A stretch of DNA of 64,000 bases from Lujinxingia sediminis (GTDB lineage Bacteria > Myxococcota_A > Bradymonadia > Bradymonadales > Bradymonadaceae), in the NCBI RefSeq assembly GCF_004005565.1, contig NZ_SADD01000002.1, positions 434,001 through 498,000 of the forward strand. Reading direction: 5' to 3'. The translations under genes were made by a program, and so were the position numbers. Below are positions 17,386-25,980 of the stretch, piece after piece. The first letter of the stretch is position 1; the number at the start of each line of letters is the position of its first letter. A model generated the notes under the pieces. It saw only the letters and a program-made list of their open reading frames with translations. It was not told the origin of the DNA and did not search any database.

Positions 17386-19065
17386 ATGATTGACGACGCT
17401 CAGCTCATCCCCCAGCTGCTCGCTGCGGGTCTCGTCGACCAGACTCGCCTGCAACATGGCTTGCGCCTCGCGCAACGCGATGCAGCATCGCTCTACGACG
17501 TCTTGATCTTCCACAAGATCGTCGACGAGCGCGCGCTGGTGAAGATCGCCTCCAACCTCCTCAACGTCCCCTGCCTGCATCTCGAAGAGACCGCCATCCA
17601 CGTGGAGATGGCCCACCTGGTTCCCGCCCCCATCGCCCATCGCAGCCGCACCCTGCCGGTTCGCTTCGTGGATGATGGCGGAAACCGCGTGCTCCTGCTG
17701 GCCATGGCCGACCCCATTGACGTCATGGCGATGGATGAAGTCGCCAGCCATACCGGCGTCAACATCCGCCCGGTGCTCGTCGGCCCGGCCGACCTGCGGC
17801 GCGCTCTCGACGATCTTTACGCCCGCGCCGACGCCGAAGCCCTGCCCAGATCCACCACCGTGGAGCATCACAGCGGCCTCTTTGCTGCCTTCGACCAACC
17901 CGATGACCAGGTGCCTGCCGACGACGATCCTGTCATCGATCTCGGCGATCCCATCGATGAGCCCGTCCCTGGCTTCGGCACCTCCGCCCGGGTTCCCCCC
18001 GACGACAGCTGGGCCGCCTTTTTCGACAACGCCCGCGATCTGGGTGCCGAAGAGAGCTCGGTGATCTCGCAGGAGATGCGCGATCGCCCCCCCACCGACA
18101 TGTTTGAGGTGGTCGAAGAAGACCTCGACGATCTCGACGATGAGCTGGGCTTCGGTGGCGAACCTCTCCCCTCCTTGCTCGAAGAGTCTGTGGGCACCTC
18201 ATTGGGCCACCACCTGCCCCTGGACGAATGGGAGCTTGACGACGACTTCGACTCCCCGGCTCCCCTCGCCCATGAAGACCCCGACTCACAGGCTCCTCGC
18301 GGCTTTAAGCTCGACAGCTCCGAGGCCAACCGCACTCAGATCGGAGTTGGCCTGCGCGGCCTGGGCCTCGGCTTCGCCGAGCCCCCCGACGAAGAGGTGA
18401 TGCCTCTTCACACCATGGACGTCGAGCTCCTCTCCATCGAAGAAGAACTCAACGAGCCCGAGAGCGAGATTCCCCCGCTCCCCCCCGGCGACCTCGAAGA
18501 CCTCGAAGATAGCCAGGCTCCGGAAGATACCCGGCAGCTCGACACGCCTGATGCCTCACCGCAACGGGGGACTTCCGCGCCATCAGATCCGCCCCTCTCA
18601 CTAAAAGAGAAACTCTCCCTCACCGCTCCCTCCGCGGCCAGAAGTATCTACAACGCCCTCTCCGACAGCCCCGACAGCCCCGACGCCGCTCCAGATAGAG
18701 ACGCGGCGGACGGAGCCGAAGGCCGCCAGTCGGATGCCCCCGAAGCCGATGAGCGCGAAGGAGTCAGCAAGCTCGGTCGCATCCAGGTCAAGCGCATCGC
18801 CGTACCCCGCTTCGGTGGCGCCATCGAAAAACGCAGCGATCTCGACGCCCGACGCGCAGACGCCTCCGATGCTCCCCTCTTCGGTGCCGAAGATGATGCC
18901 GACAACGCCGACAACGCTTCGATGAACGACTCAGCCGCCCCTCTGAACATCCCCGACGACGTCGACGCCGCCCTGCTCGCCAGGGCCGCGCTGACCCTCC
19001 TCGTGGAACATAACCTGGTCTCCGCCGAAGAGATCCACGCCCTCATCGCGAAGCTGAGAAACTAG
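17386..19065 (+). CDS. Stand-alone MshEN/GspE N-terminal domain protein with long acidic tail
   Basis: This is a 559-residue protein. Residues 1-150 match the N-terminal domain of type II secretion/type IV pilus ATPases (MshEN): QLLAAGLVDQTRLQHGL, a middle LLNVPCLHLEE, VPAPIAHRSRTLPVRF, LLLAMADPIDVMAMDEV and ADLRRALDDLY. MshEN domains can bind cyclic-di-GMP, though I do not verify the binding residues. No ATPase follows. Instead there are about 350 residues of very acidic, Pro/Ser/Asp-rich, probably disordered sequence (EEDLDDLDDELG, PPGDLEDLED). A short C-terminal helix (ALLARAALTLLVEHNLVSAEEIHALI) resembles the N-terminal helices. It could be a c-di-GMP-responsive adaptor for motility or secretion. 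Confidence 0.72.
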   Translation: MIDDAQLIPQLLAAGLVDQTRLQHGLRLAQRDAASLYDVLIFHKIVDERALVKIASNLLNVPCLHLEETAIHVEMAHLVPAPIAHRSRTLPVRFVDDGGNRVLLLAMADPIDVMAMDEVASHTGVNIRPVLVGPADLRRALDDLYARADAEALPRSTTVEHHSGLFAAFDQPDDQVPADDDPVIDLGDPIDEPVPGFGTSARVPPDDSWAAFFDNARDLGAEESSVISQEMRDRPPTDMFEVVEEDLDDLDDELGFGGEPLPSLLEESVGTSLGHHLPLDEWELDDDFDSPAPLAHEDPDSQAPRGFKLDSSEANRTQIGVGLRGLGLGFAEPPDEEVMPLHTMDVELLSIEEELNEPESEIPPLPPGDLEDLEDSQAPEDTRQLDTPDASPQRGTSAPSDPPLSLKEKLSLTAPSAARSIYNALSDSPDSPDAAPDRDAADGAEGRQSDAPEADEREGVSKLGRIQVKRIAVPRFGGAIEKRSDLDARRADASDAPLFGAEDDADNADNASMNDSAAPLNIPDDVDAALLARAALTLLVEHNLVSAEEIHALIAKLRN

Positions 19066-19503
19066 GCGTTCGCCCAGGCCCGCAGACGCGAGAGCGCCTT
19101 GATGCCCGGCCCCGGCTCCTCGGCAACCAGTCCCCTCAACAACCTGTCCGCCCCCGAAGGCTCGCCAGGGGCCATGCCAGGGGCCATCGCGCAGGCCCCC
19201 CGGCTCTCCGTCGCAGAACCCGATCGCCATCACAAAACTGGCGATCCTGATTGCCCACTCGAGCGCCACCCTTTCGCGCTGCGCCCCCTGCCCTGCGCTA
19301 ACATCCTGGCTCCCTGGAGCGATCCCCTCTCATCCCGCCAACTTCGGAATGCCCCCCCTTCCTGCAGCGTTGTCGCAAGGACGCGAGCCCTGCCCACGTC
19401 CTTGACCTCGCCAGGGCTCCATCTTAACTTCCATCAGGGCGCGTTCCAACCTGCGCCCCGCATCACACCAGACCCTCCGGCGGTCTTTTTTCAGGAGCTT
19501 CCC
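19066..19503. other. 438-base gap, possible gene remnant on the minus strand
   Basis: No convincing gene is present. On the minus strand, roughly 19231-19066, one frame reads a plausible C-terminal tail (ADRLLRGLVAEEPGPGIKALSRLRAWANA then stop). It is closed upstream by a TGA and has no good start, so it may be the decayed end of a lost gene. The plus-strand frame from 19099 runs into the Fe-S gene but lacks coding character. The last 80 bases should hold the promoter of the Fe-S carrier gene. Confidence 0.35.
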
Positions 19504-19836
19504 ATGATCGGCATCACTCCCCTGGCGGCCGACAAGGCCCGCAAAATGATGGTGGACAATAACCTCTCCCCCGAGGCCAACAACGGCATCCGCATCGGTG
19601 TCAAATCCGGCGGTTGCTCCGGTCTCAACTACGTCCTCGACATCGTCGACAGCCCCGCTGACAACGATCGCGTCTTTGAACGCAACGGCGTCAAGATCTT
19701 CTGTGACCCCCGCAGCTACCTCTACCTCAACGGCACCGAGATCGACTTTGAAGACTCCGTGATGGGCGGGGGCTTCAAATTCAACAATCCCAACGCCCGC
19801 CGCTCCTGCGGCTGCGGAACGAGTTTCGCGGTCTGA
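19504..19836 (+). CDS. A-type iron-sulfur carrier protein (ErpA/IscA/HesB family)
   Basis: This 110-residue protein carries nascent Fe-S clusters to client enzymes. It has the family's three conserved cysteines: one in KSGGCSGLNYVL and two in the C-terminal RRSCGCGTSFAV. The core is GIRIGVKSGGCSG and GTEIDFEDSVMGGGFKFNNPNA. Length fits the family. The start has CAGGAG 6 bases upstream, in the leader pattern also seen before polA (CAGGAG plus a C-rich spacer). It could be ErpA or IscA; a lone gene outside an isc/suf operon favours ErpA. The stop codon TGA is also the first triplet of the following repeat array, so the array is part of this transcript. Confidence 0.92.
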   Translation: MIGITPLAADKARKMMVDNNLSPEANNGIRIGVKSGGCSGLNYVLDIVDSPADNDRVFERNGVKIFCDPRSYLYLNGTEIDFEDSVMGGGFKFNNPNARRSCGCGTSFAV

Positions 19837-20103
19837 TCGAACGCCTGGCACCCGGGTCAGCACGTTCGAATGCCTGGCACCCGATCAGCAGCACCCGGGT
19901 CAGCACGTTCGAACGCCTGGCACCCGGGTCAGCACGTTCGAATGCCTGGCACCCGATCAGCAGCACCCGGGTCAGCACGTTCGAACGCCTGGCACCCGGG
20001 TCAGCACGTTCGAATGCCTGGCACCCGGCACGTTCGAACGCCTGGCACCCGGCACGTTCGAACGCCTGGCACCCGGGTCAGCACGTTCGAACGCCTGGCA
20101 CTC
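19834..20103 (+). repeat. GCCTGGCACC repeat array 4 (10 copies)
   Basis: Ten copies occur, typically with spacer CGGGTCAGCACGTTCGAAC (29-base period). A longer composite unit also carries ATCAGCAGCACCCGGGTCAG between copies and is itself duplicated. Two units near 20035 are shortened to CGGCACGTTCGAAC. The array runs from the stop codon of the Fe-S carrier gene to about 45 bases before a strong terminator, so it is transcribed as 3' untranslated RNA. Confidence 0.95.
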
Positions 20104-20147
20104 CGATATTGCGTTCGACGTTATTCGACCACCGCGCCATCCTCTCC

Positions 20148-20179
20148 AAGCGCAGCCCTTCGGGCTGCGCTTGTTTTTT
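20148..20179 (+). terminator. Rho-independent terminator after the Fe-S carrier gene and array 4
   Basis: A GC-rich stem AAGCGCAGCCC pairs with GGCTGCGCTT around a TTCG tetraloop and is followed by G and six T residues. This is a textbook intrinsic terminator for the transcript of 19504-20103. It lies only 20 bases upstream of the next gene's start, so that gene must use a promoter overlapping the hairpin or depend on read-through. Confidence 0.9.
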
Positions 20180-20199
20180 GCCTGAAGACCGAGCCCGAT

Positions 20200-22071
20200 A
20201 TGCGCCCTGTGATGCAAACGCTGCAACGCCCCATTGTCTACCGCAGCGCCATCGCGCTCTACGTTTTGATGATGCTCGGTCTCATCACTGCCTCAGTTGC
20301 CATTGGCAACCGCGATGTCCGCTCGGCCCTTTACCTGACCGGCTCGCCCACCTGGAACCCCCACCGCCCCTACGCCCTGCGAGCCCTCTACTTTGATGCG
20401 GCAACAGGCGCTCGACTGGCACCCGACCACTTCGAAGTTCAATGGAGCGCGCCGAACTCTCCCCCGCTGGCGACCGCTCAGGCTGGCCCCGGACACTATC
20501 TCCACATTCAACTTCCTCCCAACGATCACCTGGCACCCACACATCCCGCCACTTCGTCCGATGCCCTGGCACCCACACATCCCGCCACTTCGTCCGATGC
20601 CCTGGCACCCACACATCCCGCCACTTCGTCCGATGCCCTGGCACCCACACATCCCGCCACTTCGCCCGATGCCCTGGCACCCACACATCCCGCCACTTCG
20701 CCCGATGCCCTGGCACCCACACATCCCGCCACTTCGTCCGATGCCCTGGCACCCGAAGGAGACACCACCGCCGAGACACGCGAGATCTGCGCGCTGGCAC
20801 GCCGACAGACCGTTCCCGACCTCCGAGAATGCTGGACCATCGAGCTTCGAGAGCCCCCTCGTACCCCCTCCGAAGCGCTCCAACATGCCATCGGCTCGCC
20901 GACCTCCCGAGACCCCGACCAGAACGAGCGTCGCACGGCTCTCACCGACGATGATCCCACCTCCGAGCTCGCCATGCAGATCGGCCCGGTCGACGGCGAG
21001 CTTGTACGAGGCCTGCCCGATACCCTTTGGCTCCGCGTTTTTGAGCGCGACACTGGCCAACCTCGACGGGCCAACCTCGAAATCACCCTGGAACGTGGCC
21101 TCACACAGACCCCTCTCCCAACCTCACTGACCACCGACCCACTCGGGCTCGCCAGACTCCCCGTCAACGCGATGACCGAGCTTACGCTGAAGGTCATCGC
21201 CCGTCCCTACGCCCCAACCGACGCACCGGCCTCCGCATCCTACACCCTGCGTATTCCCACCGTCGCCGCCCAGTTCGCCGTCTCGCTTCCGCGCCCCTAC
21301 ACCATCGCCGGACAATCCGTGGAAGGCTCGGTGAACACTATTCTCACAGACTCACCCTTTATGACCGACCTCTTCGAGGGCACATCCATGATCGCCGCCA
21401 ACGCCTTCGGCTCCTCAAAGGGCTCCGGCGGCTTCACCCTCCCCACCCCCGAGGCCAATGCCCCGGGGCCGCTGGCCCGCGTACAGGTCTACCAGAGCTT
21501 CTTCGGCGCCGGAGACGCCTGGGATATCGCCCATCTCCTGATCCTCAAAGATGGCAGTCCCCAAACTCTGCGCCAGAGCACTGCACTCCTCCTTGAGCAT
21601 CTCCATACCACTCACCCCGACGAGCACTGGGGCACCTACCTCGCTCTCCTCACACCACCACACTCCCCCTCCGTCGACACCCCCGCGCGCCTGACGCCGC
21701 TGATCGAGTTTGCGCTCAACCGCCTCCCCCGCGACTTTCAATCACCGCAACCTCTGCTCAACACCCGTGAAGAAGACCGCCGCGAGCTCGAAGACTGGAA
21801 AAACGAGATCCAGCGCGACCTTTACCACATGATGATCGTCGTTCTCCTGGTTGGCCTTCTCATTGTCGCCTACTTCGCGCTCCTGGGGCTGCGCCGCCTG
21901 CGCCGAGAAAGATCCCTCCTGGCCGAGATCGACCTCGAATTCGACGCTCCCCTCACCGACAACTCGGACACCCGACTCGAAGACCTTGTCACGCTCTTCC
22001 AGGCCTTCATCGTCTTCGCCACCATCGCCCTCTTCGGCCTTGGAATCATTCTGGTCGTCAGTTATCTATGA
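20200..22071 (+). CDS. Membrane protein with repeat-encoded periplasmic linker, unknown function
   Basis: This is a 623-residue protein of unknown family. An N-terminal transmembrane helix (AIALYVLMMLGLITASVAIG) is followed by a large soluble region and two C-terminal helices (MMIVVLLVGLLIVAYFALLGL and FQAFIVFATIALFGLGIILVV). The soluble part contains Ig-like or MG2-like strands (LWLRVFERDTGQPRRANLEITLERG, LTTDPLGLARLPVNAMTELTLKVIA), recalling extracellular ligand or macroglobulin-type domains. Residues about 110-185 are six 12-residue repeats LAPTHPATSSDA, encoded by the genome-wide GCCTGGCACC DNA repeat. Start 20200 is preferred (20212 is possible); the reading frame upstream to 19870 is repeat array. 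polA follows 90 bases downstream. Confidence 0.7.
   Translation: MRPVMQTLQRPIVYRSAIALYVLMMLGLITASVAIGNRDVRSALYLTGSPTWNPHRPYALRALYFDAATGARLAPDHFEVQWSAPNSPPLATAQAGPGHYLHIQLPPNDHLAPTHPATSSDALAPTHPATSSDALAPTHPATSSDALAPTHPATSPDALAPTHPATSPDALAPTHPATSSDALAPEGDTTAETREICALARRQTVPDLRECWTIELREPPRTPSEALQHAIGSPTSRDPDQNERRTALTDDDPTSELAMQIGPVDGELVRGLPDTLWLRVFERDTGQPRRANLEITLERGLTQTPLPTSLTTDPLGLARLPVNAMTELTLKVIARPYAPTDAPASASYTLRIPTVAAQFAVSLPRPYTIAGQSVEGSVNTILTDSPFMTDLFEGTSMIAANAFGSSKGSGGFTLPTPEANAPGPLARVQVYQSFFGAGDAWDIAHLLILKDGSPQTLRQSTALLLEHLHTTHPDEHWGTYLALLTPPHSPSVDTPARLTPLIEFALNRLPRDFQSPQPLLNTREEDRRELEDWKNEIQRDLYHMMIVVLLVGLLIVAYFALLGLRRLRRERSLLAEIDLEFDAPLTDNSDTRLEDLVTLFQAFIVFATIALFGLGIILVVSYL
20529..20755 (+). 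repeat. In-frame GCCTGGCACC array inside the membrane-protein gene (7 copies, period 36)
   Basis: Seven copies of CCTGGCACCC occur at exactly 36-base spacing, with spacer ACACATCCCGCCACTTCGTCCGATG (two units have CGCCCG in place of CGTCCG). The unit is 12 codons and keeps the gene in frame. Here the core is read as Leu-Ala-Pro, a different frame from most other coding copies. Confidence 0.97.
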
Positions 22072-22161
22072 CCTCGTCTCAGCCTTACGCTATGCGGCTA
22101 TCCAGCCCTCATGCACCCGTTGAACAACTTTGCTTTTCCTTTCCGATGTTCAGGAGCCCCC

Positions 22162-24981
22162 ATGCCGAAGACGCCCGACGATAACAGCCAGATGAGCTTC
22201 GCCGACCTGGCCAACCACGCGAACCTCAACGGCAAGACACTCTACCTCGTCGACGGCTCCTCCTACATCTACCGGGCCTTCTACGCGATCCGGAACCTCT
22301 CCAACTCCGCCGGGATGCCTACCAATGCCATCTACGGCTTTACCCAGATGCTCAAAAAACTCATCGAAGACGAAAACCCCGACCTGATCGCGGTTACATT
22401 CGACGCCTTCGACGCCGACGAGCACACCTTCCGTAAAGAGCTCTACGACGACTACAAAGCCAACCGCAGCGCCATGCCCGACGAGCTGCGCATTCAGATC
22501 CCCTACTTCCGCAAAGTCGTCGAAGCCCTCAACATCCCCATCATGGAGCAGGCTGGCGTCGAGGCCGACGACCTCATCGCTACCGCCACCGTGCGCGCCC
22601 GTGAGGTCGGCCTCAACGTCTGCATCATCAGCGCCGACAAAGACCTGATGCAACTTCTCGGCGATGGCGTCTCGATGCTCGACACCATGCGCGGCCGACG
22701 CTACTCCCCGGCCGACGTCCTGGAGCGCTTCGCCGTCAGCCCCGATCGCGTCAAATACGTGCTCGCCCTGGCCGGCGATACCTCCGACAACATCCCCGGC
22801 GTCCCCGGCATCGGCGAAAAAACCGGCGGCAAACTCATCGCCGAATTCGGCGATCTGGAGACGCTGCTTGCCAACGTCGACAAAGTCTCCGGCAAAAAAC
22901 GCAAAGAAAACCTCACCGAGTTTGCCGACCAGGCCCGCCTCAGCCTGGAGCTCGTCACCCTGCGCGACGACTGCCCCATCGCCTTCGACATCGAACACCT
23001 CCATCTTTCCCCCCCGGACTTCCAGGCCCTCGCCCACCTCTTTCATGAGCTGGAGTTTGAGAGCGTGCTGCACGATCTCAACCGCTGGTTCAAGTCCCGC
23101 GGCTGGCTCGACGATCGCGACATCGAAGACCTCAAAGACAGCCTTCTTGACGAAGAGATCACCCGCACCGACGAAACCCGCAAAGACTACCGGGCCATCT
23201 TCACCCTCGAAGAACTCGACGAGCTTCTTGCCGCCTGCAAAGACGCCGGCCGCTTCGCCTTCGACCTTGAGACCACCAGCATCGACCCGCTGGAGGCCCA
23301 GATCGTGGGGATGTCCTTTGCCTACAAACCCAACCACGGCGTCTACGTCCCGGTGGCCCACAGCTACGACGGTGCCCCGGCACAGCTCTCTCTCAATGAG
23401 GTCCTGGCACGCGTCGCCCCGCTTCTCGAAGATCCCGACCTGCCGAAGATCGGGCAGCACTACAAATACGAGTGGCTGGTGCTACACCGCCACGGCGTCA
23501 GCTTCCGGGGGGTGAGCTTTGACACCATGCTCATGAGCTACGTGCTCGACCCGGGTAAGAACTCCCACGGCCTCGACACCATCGCCTTTGACTTTCTCAA
23601 CCACCGCAACATCAAGTTCAGCGATGTGGCCGGAAGCGGCAAAAAACAGCTCACCTTCGACCAGGTACCCCTCGACAAAGCCACTCCCTACGCCTCGGAG
23701 GATGCCGACATCACTCTGATGGCCTGCGACGCCCTCCTCGAACGTCTCAATGAAGAGCCCGAACTGCGCAAGCTCCACGACACCCTGGAGATTCCCCTCT
23801 CCCGCGTGCTCGGCATCATGGAGCTCAACGGCGTCAAAGTGGACTGCGACATCCTCAACCAGCTCAGCGCCGAATTCGAAGTTGAACTCGAACAACTCCA
23901 GGACGAGATCAACGTCCACGCCGGCTCCGAGGTCAACCCCAACAGCCCCACCCAGCTCCGAGAGGTCCTCTTCGAGCGCCTGGAACTCCCGGTGAAAAAA
24001 CGCACCAAAACCGGCCCCTCCACCGATCAGAGTGTGCTCGAACAACTCTCCGAGCTTCACCCGCTGCCGCGCCTCATTCTGGAGTACCGCTCCTTCTCCA
24101 AGCTCAAAGGCACCTACGTCGACGCCCTGCCCGAGCTCATCCGGGAAGACACCGGCCGCATTCACACCGACTTCAACCAGGCCGTCGCCGCCACCGGTCG
24201 CCTCTCTTCCTCAAACCCCAACCTGCAGAACATCCCCATCCGCACCGACCGCGGCCGCGAGATCCGCAAAGCCTTCGTCGCCGACGAGGGGCACCTCTTG
24301 CTCGCCGCCGACTACTCCCAGATCGAGCTGCGTATCATGGCGCACCTCTCCGGCGATCCGGTGCTTCTGGAGGCCTACCGCGAAGGCCAGGACATCCACG
24401 CCCTGACCGCCTCCCAGATCTTCGACGTCGCCATCGACCAGGTCACCTCCGAGCAACGCCGCGCCGGCAAAACCATCAACTTCGGCGTGATGTACGGCAT
24501 GGGCCCTCGCCGACTGGCCCGCGACCTCGACATCTCGATGCCCGAAGCCAAAAGCTACATCGACAACTACTTTGAGCGTTACCAGGGCGTCGCCTCCTAC
24601 TTCGAAAAGCTCGTCGCCGACGCCGTCGAGACCGGCTACGCCCTGACCATGTTCGGCCGAAAACGCCTGCTCCCCACCCTTGAGAACAAAGGAGCCGGCC
24701 GCGCCTTTGCTGAGCGCGCCGCCATCAACACCCCCATCCAGGGTACCGCCGCCGACATCATCAAACTGGCCATGATCGCCATCCAGGAGCGCATCGAGTC
24801 CGAAAACTTGCCGGCCCGCATGCTCCTCCAGGTCCACGATGAGCTCATCTTCGAGATCGCCGAAGACGCTCTCGACGACCTTCGCCCGATCATCTGCAAC
24901 ATGATGGAGACCATCGTTAAACTCGACGCGCCCCTGGTCGTGGAGAGTGGTGTCGGCAAGAACTGGCTCGATGCCAAATAA
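22162..24981 (+). CDS. polA: DNA polymerase I
   Basis: This 939-residue three-domain enzyme is for Okazaki-fragment processing and repair. The 5'-nuclease domain (about 1-310) has YLVDGSSYIYRAFYA, AGVEADDLIA and the helix-hairpin-helix IPGVPGIGEKTGGKLI. The 3'-5' exonuclease domain (about 340-540) keeps catalytic acids (FDLETTSID, ASEDADIT), so proofreading is probably active. The polymerase domain has motif A AADYSQIELRIMAHLSG, motif B RRAGKTINFGVMYGMG and motif C LQVHDELIFE. Start MPKTPDD has CAGGAG upstream with a 5-base spacer; the upstream in-frame ATG at 22111 has none. The length is typical and no repeat copies lie inside. Confidence 0.98.
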   Translation: MPKTPDDNSQMSFADLANHANLNGKTLYLVDGSSYIYRAFYAIRNLSNSAGMPTNAIYGFTQMLKKLIEDENPDLIAVTFDAFDADEHTFRKELYDDYKANRSAMPDELRIQIPYFRKVVEALNIPIMEQAGVEADDLIATATVRAREVGLNVCIISADKDLMQLLGDGVSMLDTMRGRRYSPADVLERFAVSPDRVKYVLALAGDTSDNIPGVPGIGEKTGGKLIAEFGDLETLLANVDKVSGKKRKENLTEFADQARLSLELVTLRDDCPIAFDIEHLHLSPPDFQALAHLFHELEFESVLHDLNRWFKSRGWLDDRDIEDLKDSLLDEEITRTDETRKDYRAIFTLEELDELLAACKDAGRFAFDLETTSIDPLEAQIVGMSFAYKPNHGVYVPVAHSYDGAPAQLSLNEVLARVAPLLEDPDLPKIGQHYKYEWLVLHRHGVSFRGVSFDTMLMSYVLDPGKNSHGLDTIAFDFLNHRNIKFSDVAGSGKKQLTFDQVPLDKATPYASEDADITLMACDALLERLNEEPELRKLHDTLEIPLSRVLGIMELNGVKVDCDILNQLSAEFEVELEQLQDEINVHAGSEVNPNSPTQLREVLFERLELPVKKRTKTGPSTDQSVLEQLSELHPLPRLILEYRSFSKLKGTYVDALPELIREDTGRIHTDFNQAVAATGRLSSSNPNLQNIPIRTDRGREIRKAFVADEGHLLLAADYSQIELRIMAHLSGDPVLLEAYREGQDIHALTASQIFDVAIDQVTSEQRRAGKTINFGVMYGMGPRRLARDLDISMPEAKSYIDNYFERYQGVASYFEKLVADAVETGYALTMFGRKRLLPTLENKGAGRAFAERAAINTPIQGTAADIIKLAMIAIQERIESENLPARMLLQVHDELIFEIAEDALDDLRPIICNMMETIVKLDAPLVVESGVGKNWLDAK

Positions 24982-25035
24982 CCTGCACACCCTATCAGCA
25001 CTGACAAGCACCCTTTCTGTTTTTTCTCGATCGAT

Positions 25036-25196
25036 GCCCTGACACCTCGCGCATACCCACGTGTCGCGGTGCCAGGCGTTCGAGCATCTCACGGGTGCCA
25101 GGGCATCGAGCATCTCACGGGTGCCAGGGCATCGAGCATCTCTCGGGTGCCAGGGTATCGAGCATCGCAAGGAATCCTTGAACCGGTGACAGGCGT
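25036..25196 (-). repeat. GCCTGGCACC repeat array 5, mostly inverted
   Basis: One degenerate forward copy (GCCCTGACACC at 25036) is followed by four inverted copies. The inverted copies start near 25068, 25093, 25119 and 25145 (about 26-base period, spacer GCATCGAGCATCTCACG). A decayed copy (GGTGACAGGCG) ends the array. It occupies most of the 293-base gap between polA and bcp. Nothing else is recognisable in the gap except the bcp ribosome site ACGGAG. Confidence 0.9.
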
Positions 25197-25274
25197 GTGT
25201 ACATCTCCTCACGCGCGGGCCCATTCGGCCTTCAATTCGTTCTTTGTTAGCTCTTCTTCACGGAGTTTTTACCC

Positions 25275-25745
25275 ATGGCTGTAAACCCCAAACTCTCTGT
25301 GGGCGACGCCGCCCCCGACTTCACCCTCCCCTCCGATACGCAGGGTGACGTTAGCCTGGCCGACCTCAAGGGGCAGAAGTTCGTTCTCTACTTCTACCCC
25401 AAAGATATGACCCCGGGCTGCACCAAGCAGGCCTGCGACTTCCGCGATAACCTCGACGCATTCGCCGAGCACGGCTACGCCATCTACGGCGTCTCCCCGG
25501 ACCCGGTAGAACGCCACGCGAAATTCCGCGAGAAGCACGACCTCAACTTCCCGCTTCTGGCCGACACCGACCACAGTGTCGCCGAGGCCTTCGGCGTCTG
25601 GCGCGAAAAGACCAACTACGGACGCACCTACGAAGGCCTGGTCCGCTCCACCTTCTTTATCGACGCGGACGGCACGATCGAGGCCATCCACGATAACGTC
25701 CGCGCCACCGGGCACGTCGGCCGACTGGTGCGTGACCTCGGTTAA
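25275..25745 (+). CDS. bcp: Thioredoxin-dependent thiol peroxidase (BCP/PrxQ-type peroxiredoxin)
   Basis: The enzyme reduces hydrogen peroxide and organic hydroperoxides, with thioredoxin as likely reductant. The 156-residue protein has GDAAPDFTLPSDT, LYFYPKDMTPGCTKQACDFRD with the peroxidatic Cys and a second Cys five residues later (atypical 2-Cys PrxQ pattern), YGVSPDPV and RSTFFIDADG. Length and order are normal for the family. Start 25275 follows CGGAG. It is monocistronic: repeat array 5 lies upstream, and a strong intrinsic terminator follows the stop by about 20 bases. Confidence 0.96.
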   Translation: MAVNPKLSVGDAAPDFTLPSDTQGDVSLADLKGQKFVLYFYPKDMTPGCTKQACDFRDNLDAFAEHGYAIYGVSPDPVERHAKFREKHDLNFPLLADTDHSVAEAFGVWREKTNYGRTYEGLVRSTFFIDADGTIEAIHDNVRATGHVGRLVRDLG

Positions 25746-25767
25746 GCCTCTCTCCAGAGACACCACA

Positions 25768-25806
25768 CGCCCCGAATGCACCTCGTGCTGCGTTCGGGGC
25801 GTTTTT
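25768..25806 (+). terminator. Rho-independent terminator after bcp
   Basis: The stem CGCCCCGAA pairs with TTCGGGGCG across a 16-base loop (the loop can itself pair partly, GCAC/GTGC), followed by five T residues. It is placed 23 bases after the bcp stop. Confidence 0.88.
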
Positions 25807-25820
25807 GTTCTCGCACCATC

Positions 25821-25855
25821 GCCTGGCACTCATTCATGTCACTTCGCCTGGCACG
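25821..25855 (+). repeat. Two degenerate GCCTGGCAC copies
   Basis: GCCTGGCACT at 25821 and GCCTGGCACG at 25846 are 25 bases apart and have lost the trailing CCC. They look like decayed members of the repeat family. They sit between the bcp terminator and the RNase Z gene. Confidence 0.7.
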
Positions 25856-25980
25856 CACGCGGCATTCTCTCACCCCGGTTGACCCGATCCCTGCGATCGT
25901 CCATGGTGTCCGACCTTCTGGCGCTGCCTCCGCTGGCGCCCTTACGCTTCATCGATTTTGCCTGCCTCGACCATCGTACC

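Noticed and set aside
19870-20199. N-terminal extension of the membrane-protein gene into array 4
   Set aside because: It is repeat-derived and crosses a strong intrinsic terminator at 20148-20179, so it is unlikely to be one message.
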